9,690 nt of DNA, taken from assembly GCA_002482925.1 (NCBI GenBank), contig DLGX01000046.1, positions 1 through 9,690 on the forward strand, read 5' to 3'. The stretch is from Candidatus Saccharibacteria bacterium UBA7683 (GTDB lineage Bacteria > Patescibacteriota > Saccharimonadia > Saccharimonadales > UBA7683). The notes under the pieces were generated by a model. The model did not search any database and was not told where the DNA came from. It saw only the letters and a program-made list of their open reading frames with translations. A program made the translations under genes and the position numbers. The stretch's first letter is position 1. Every line of letters starts with the position of its first letter. Shown here one piece after another: positions 6,564 to 9,690 of this stretch.

Positions 6564-7949
6564 ATGCAAGAAATCACCCACAACTTCAAAACACTTAATT
6601 TGGTTCAAAAGCTGTTACTTGGTGGCTGGCTTACACTTATGCTGCTATTGCCGTTTCATGCGTTTATTTCCACATGGGGGGGCTCTAGCATTGGGCCGTA
6701 TTCGCTATGGAAAGTATGGAAAGAAGTAGTACTTGTTCTTCTGTGTATTCCGACATTCTTACTACTTCGTGAAGATCGTTCGATCTGGAAAAAGGCTGTG
6801 AGTTCATGGTTATTACGAATTGGAGCATTCTACGTTCTTTTTCACGTAATCATCACACTTCTTGTTGGTAGAGATGCTGATGCAGTGCTCTACGGACTGG
6901 CAATTAATTTAAGAATAATACTCTTCTTTTTTGTAAGTTTTGTGTTGTTTTCTTCACTAAAGCTTTCCAGGCGTTCGCTTGCAGTGATACTTTTAGCACC
7001 ATGTACGCTAGTGGTGTTTTTCGGAATACTCCAGCTTTTTGTACTGCCGAATAATTTTCTTTCGCATTTCGGGTACGAAAAAGGCGTTACCATTGCACCA
7101 ACTAATAATATAGACGATCAGCCAGATCAAATTAGAATTATGAGTACGCTGAGAGGCCCGAACCCACTCGGCGCATACCTTATTCTGCCGGGTGCCTTAC
7201 TGGTTTGCGTAGTACCAATTTTATATGCACGGCTAAGAAGAGGCAAAACGGGTGATGCAAAAAACTATATGCTTGTGAGTAGTGTGCTGTTCTTGGGTTT
7301 GCTAGTTTCGCTGTACGGCACGCACGGTAGAGCCGCTTGGATTGGCTTTGCCGTATCGATAGCAGTGGCTGTCTTCTTTATGCTAGGTAAGAAGTTACGG
7401 TTGTATGCGGTTGGTGCAGGACTTATTGCAGTTTGTGTATTTGGTGTAGTGTTGTATCAACTACGCGACACTTCATTTGTGCAGAATGTAATACTTCATG
7501 ATAATCCCGAAACAGGTGGCGAGGTGACGTCTAACGGCGCACACCTTACTTCTGCTAAACAAGGCATTAAGGATATTTTTCGTGCCCCACTTACGGGGTG
7601 TGGCCCTGGTTGTGCCGGGCCAGCTTCGTTTTACTACGAAAAAGGAACAAAACTAGCAGAAAATTATTACCTGCAAATTGGGCAAGAAGTTGGTGTATTC
7701 GGTCTAGCTTTGTTTATCGCGTTCTTAGCATTAGTCGCAAAAGAGTTATTTCTGCGAAAGAACGATCCGCTTGCACTTGCGCTTTTTGCTTCACTTCTAG
7801 GAATTTCAGTTGCCAACCTGCTACTTCATGTCTGGGCTGACGACACGCTTGCATATGTATGGTGGGGGGTCGCTGGCGTAGTTCTAGCTAACGGTATCCC
7901 GAAGGGTTCTGTGACTGCCACCGCCAAGCATCTTCGCACATCTGAGTAA
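6564..7949 (+). CDS. O-antigen ligase/polymerase-like polytopic membrane protein (Wzy_C/WaaL superfamily)
   Basis: Predicted GT-C-like membrane enzyme that transfers or polymerises undecaprenyl-diphosphate-linked glycan outside the membrane. Its 461 residues hold about 11-12 membrane helices (roughly 15-35, 52-68, 84-102, 108-130, 137-160, 202-222, 236-251, 257-274, 279-299, 374-393, 402-422, 427-443). One long loop at ~300-372 sits near the C-terminus, as expected for the Wzy_C periplasmic loop. Landmarks are RGPNPLGAY (197-205), THGRAAWIG with Arg256, a GCGPGC turn (345-350) and ENYYLQIGQEVGVFGL (366-381). The last motif usually reads HNxYL in WaaL ligases; here Glu366 replaces the His. The ATG at 6564 lacks a Shine-Dalgarno. 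The final 20 codons overlap galE on the other strand. Because no LPS genes are visible, ligase as opposed to Wzy polymerase or protein-glycan transferase is open. Confidence 0.8.
   Translation: MQEITHNFKTLNLVQKLLLGGWLTLMLLLPFHAFISTWGGSSIGPYSLWKVWKEVVLVLLCIPTFLLLREDRSIWKKAVSSWLLRIGAFYVLFHVIITLLVGRDADAVLYGLAINLRIILFFFVSFVLFSSLKLSRRSLAVILLAPCTLVVFFGILQLFVLPNNFLSHFGYEKGVTIAPTNNIDDQPDQIRIMSTLRGPNPLGAYLILPGALLVCVVPILYARLRRGKTGDAKNYMLVSSVLFLGLLVSLYGTHGRAAWIGFAVSIAVAVFFMLGKKLRLYAVGAGLIAVCVFGVVLYQLRDTSFVQNVILHDNPETGGEVTSNGAHLTSAKQGIKDIFRAPLTGCGPGCAGPASFYYEKGTKLAENYYLQIGQEVGVFGLALFIAFLALVAKELFLRKNDPLALALFASLLGISVANLLLHVWADDTLAYVWWGVAGVVLANGIPKGSVTATAKHLRTSE
6676..6682 (+). repeat. G7 homopolymer in the ligase-like gene
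   Basis: Seven G residues cover codons 38-40 (Trp-Gly-Gly), just after the first membrane helix. A second tract of six G lies at 7864-7869 (Trp434-Gly435). Gain or loss of one base in the first would end translation early. A tract of seven is short for a true contingency locus, so this is only a possible slippage site. Confidence 0.4.
7888..7949. other. 62-base tail-to-tail overlap of the ligase-like gene and galE
   Basis: The plus-strand gene stops with TAA at 7947-7949 and minus-strand galE stops with TAG at 7890-7888. The shared bases encode ligase residues ~442-461 and the last 20 residues of GalE. The GalE side is conserved family sequence (WRWQSQNPSGY), while the ligase side is a hydrophilic tail after the last helix, so the ligase gene probably grew into galE. 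No terminator is visible, so the two transcripts should be antisense to each other here. Confidence 0.85.
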
Positions 7950-8898
7950 GTGTTTTTTCTGCCTTCCAGCCAAGCTCGCTTAGTGCTTTTGAGGTATCAC
8001 TATAGCACCGCGCAATATCACCATCACGACGGGGCATAATTTTGTACGGTATTTTTTTACCTGAAGCTTTTTCGAATGCGGCAATGGTTTCAAAAACAGA
8101 GTAGCCGGTTCCTGTGCCTAGGTTATACACGGCTGCTTCACCACTGTGTGATTTGCTAAGTGCGGCAACGTGGCCCTTCACTAAATCTGTGATATGAATA
8201 TAATCTCGGATTCCTGTTCCGTCAGGAGTGTCATAATCATCACCATATACATTTAAGAATTCTCTGCGGCCTACAGCTACTTGCGAAATATAAGGCACTA
8301 AGTTATTTGGTGGCCCGTTAGGATCCTCGCCGATTATGCCGCTTTCGTGTGCGCCAATAGGGTTGAAGTAGCGTAGCAATGTAATGTTCCAGCTAGGGTC
8401 ACTTTTAGCGATATCTTGCCAAATGCGTTCACATATAACCTTACTTTGACCATAGGGGTTTGTGGCATTAAGCGCATTATCCGTTTCATGAATAGGAACG
8501 CCAGAAGGAAGTCCGTATACAGCCGCAGAAGAGCTAAACACAATCTGTGCAACGGCGTGTTGTTTCATAACTTTTGCAAGCGTAAGGGTGGAATTAACGT
8601 TGTTTTCGTAATATAAAACGGGCTCTTTGACTGAAGCACCCGGAGCTTTTAGGGCTGCAAAGTGAATAACCGCATCAAAATTATGTTCTTTAAATATTGC
8701 ATCAAGTTTTTCGTAGTTTGCTACATCTGCTTCATGGAATTTTGGTGTTTTTCCAGTAATTGCGTGAATATGACCTAGTACTGCTTTGCTACTATTAACT
8801 AAATTATCGACAATTACTACCTCGTCACCACGCTCAAGAAGCTCGACAACCGTATGAGAACCTATATATCCTGTACCACCGGTAACGAGTATGTTCAT
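7888..8898 (-). CDS. galE: UDP-glucose 4-epimerase
   Basis: NAD-dependent extended short-chain dehydrogenase/reductase that interconverts UDP-glucose and UDP-galactose in the cytosol. Its 336 residues compare with 338 in E. coli GalE. The Rossmann motif GGTGYIG is at 7-13. The catalytic set Ser124, Tyr149 and Lys153 falls on the same numbers as in E. coli (SSSAAVYG; NPYGQSK). The family C-terminus DAWRWQSQNPSGY is intact. In PRRDGDIARCYSD the position of E. coli Tyr299 is taken by Cys298, as in human GALE (Cys307), where the smaller residue allows UDP-GlcNAc/UDP-GalNAc to be epimerised as well. The ATG start overlaps the galU stop in an ATGA. No Shine-Dalgarno precedes it, so translation is likely coupled to galU. 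Product UDP-Gal or UDP-GalNAc would feed the nearby lipid-linked glycan genes. Confidence 0.97.
   Translation of the reverse strand: MNILVTGGTGYIGSHTVVELLERGDEVVIVDNLVNSSKAVLGHIHAITGKTPKFHEADVANYEKLDAIFKEHNFDAVIHFAALKAPGASVKEPVLYYENNVNSTLTLAKVMKQHAVAQIVFSSSAAVYGLPSGVPIHETDNALNATNPYGQSKVICERIWQDIAKSDPSWNITLLRYFNPIGAHESGIIGEDPNGPPNNLVPYISQVAVGRREFLNVYGDDYDTPDGTGIRDYIHITDLVKGHVAALSKSHSGEAAVYNLGTGTGYSVFETIAAFEKASGKKIPYKIMPRRDGDIARCYSDTSKALSELGWKAEKTLTQMCEDAWRWQSQNPSGYR
8895..8898 (-). promoter_or_regulatory. ATGA stop/start overlap of galU and galE
   Basis: On the minus strand ATGA carries the galE start ATG and the galU stop TGA, sharing two bases within a four-base overlap. The bases before it (ACTGGCCAA) hold no Shine-Dalgarno, so galE translation probably depends on ribosomes ending galU. 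It also shows that UGA is read as stop in this genome. Confidence 0.85.
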
Positions 8899-9690
8899 TT
8901 GGCCAGTCGTGTTTTTAGGTATTCGTGAAAATCTTCGCCAAGTTCTTCGTGGGTAAGTCCAAGATCAACAACAGTTTTAAGATAGCCTAGTTTGTCGCCG
9001 GTATCATAGTAGCCAAAGTTTTTAACGCCAAGGCCATAGAGGGGGTTTCCTTCATTAATAAGCATCTGCATTGCTGGTTGAATTTGAAGTTCTTGTCCTT
9101 CAGAAAGTTCATCTGCGCAAATCCGAATTTTTTCAAAAATATCTGGAGTTAGTACGTAACCACCAATGCTTGCGAGGTTTCCGGGCGCGTTTTCTTTACC
9201 CGGTTTTTCTATAATCCGAGACATTTTTACTAAACCCTCTTCGAGTTCTTCGCCACCAATAATACCGTACCGATCATATTCGCTGTCTTCTTCTACTTTT
9301 TTACAAGCCAAAATACAGCCAGGCGTTTTTTCATACTGCGTAAGTAACTGCTCAGTACGGTTTGGGCTTCCAACCATAAAATCATCGGCAAAGAGGTATA
9401 CGAATGGTTCATCGCCGATTATGTGTTCAGCGTTGAGTACCGGAGTTGCAGCACCGTACGGTCCTTTCTGGCGTACATAAATAAAGTTAGCGAGATCTGA
9501 TATTTTTTCTAGATCTTCCAGAATCCCGAGCTTGTTACCTGCAATAAGATTTTCTTTTAGGTCTCCACTTACCGTGTCAAAGTGATCTTCAATAGTTCTT
9601 TTGTGGTACCCCGTAACAATAATAATGTCTTCAATTCCTGCGGTAACCAGTTCTTCAACAACGTATTGAATTACGGGCTTATCAATAATA
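8895..9690 (-). CDS. galU: UTP-glucose-1-phosphate uridylyltransferase, N-terminus cut by window edge
   Basis: Makes UDP-glucose from UTP and glucose-1-phosphate, the step between the phosphohexomutase and GalE. The frame runs open from the right edge to a TGA at 8895-8897, giving 264 visible residues. The fragment begins IIDKPVIQYVVEE, which normally follows the GAGLGTRxxPxTK nucleotide loop, so roughly 30-40 residues including that loop lie outside. Visible landmarks are IIIVTGYHKRTIEDHFD, GPYGAATPVL, FADDF (metal/nucleotide Asp region), the IIEKP segment, GGYVLTP and YDTGDKLGYLK, the hallmark of bacterial GalU. An in-frame ATG at 9375-9377 inside FADDFMVGSP is internal and not the start. 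galU is upstream of and coupled to galE. A related RmlA/GalF-like specificity is less likely given YDTGDKLGY. Confidence 0.95.
   Translation of the reverse strand, partial: IIDKPVIQYVVEELVTAGIEDIIIVTGYHKRTIEDHFDTVSGDLKENLIAGNKLGILEDLEKISDLANFIYVRQKGPYGAATPVLNAEHIIGDEPFVYLFADDFMVGSPNRTEQLLTQYEKTPGCILACKKVEEDSEYDRYGIIGGEELEEGLVKMSRIIEKPGKENAPGNLASIGGYVLTPDIFEKIRICADELSEGQELQIQPAMQMLINEGNPLYGLGVKNFGYYDTGDKLGYLKTVVDLGLTHEELGEDFHEYLKTRLAK

Noticed and set aside
9375..9377. ATG as start of galU
   Set aside because: It lies inside conserved FADDFMVGSP, and the frame continues upstream with typical GalU sequence to the window edge.
9166..9480. 104-residue plus-strand frame opposite galU
   Set aside because: It is antisense to well-conserved GalU sequence, low in complexity (Ser/Pro runs) and lacks a ribosome binding site.
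1..9690. CRISPR array, tRNA, rRNA, IS element, toxin-antitoxin or phage-defence system
   Set aside because: I read both strands for regular direct repeats, RNA gene signatures, transposase motifs and terminal inverted repeats and found none; almost every base is assigned to a glycan or wall gene.

Overview
The window looks like chromosomal DNA of a Candidate Phyla Radiation bacterium, most likely a Saccharibacteria (TM7) relative. This is inference from remembered family resemblance, not from a search. The grounds are the phosphohexomutase type with an N-terminal extension, a membrane-anchored PGRP-type amidase with added beta domains, very tight gene packing, and an O-antigen-ligase-like protein in a genome with no other outer-membrane gene in view. 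UGA is used as a stop codon (galU ends with TGA inside an ATGA overlap) and every visible Trp is TGG, so the recoded UGA=Gly lineages (Gracilibacteria, Absconditabacteria) are unlikely.

Layout: (1) 1-1734 (+), the 3' portion of an alpha-D-phosphohexomutase whose first codons lie left of the window. (2) 1735-1833, a 99-base gap with a weak promoter placed for a nearly leaderless message. (3) 1834-3933 (+), a membrane-anchored N-acetylmuramoyl-L-alanine amidase with two C-terminal NBR1/FW-like beta-sandwich repeats. (4) 3960-6523 (-), a two-gene operon: a polyprenyl-phosphate sugar-1-phosphate transferase followed by a GT4 glycosyltransferase, joined by a one-base stop/start overlap. (5) 6524-6563, a 40-base divergent control region. 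(6) 6564-7949 (+), a polytopic O-antigen ligase/polymerase-like protein. (7) 7888-9690 (-), a galU-galE operon with an ATGA overlap; galU is cut by the right edge. The 3' ends of the ligase-like gene and galE overlap tail to tail by 62 bases.

Together the genes outline a surface glycan route. The phosphohexomutase makes hexose-1-phosphate, GalU makes UDP-glucose, and GalE makes UDP-galactose and, judging by a Cys in its gatekeeper position, possibly UDP-GalNAc. The sugar-phosphate transferase loads the first sugar on the lipid carrier, the GT4 enzyme extends it, and the ligase/polymerase-like protein transfers or polymerises the product outside the membrane. No Wzx-type flippase is visible. 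The amidase acts on peptidoglycan, either the cell's own or that of a host or prey cell.

There is no CRISPR array, tRNA, rRNA, insertion sequence or integrase that I can see. No stretch longer than about 100 bases lacks a gene. I do not see a wholly new system here. The most interesting items are the amidase architecture, the GalE gatekeeper residue, the ligase active-site motif, the two no-Shine-Dalgarno starts, and the heavy overlap of genes and promoters.
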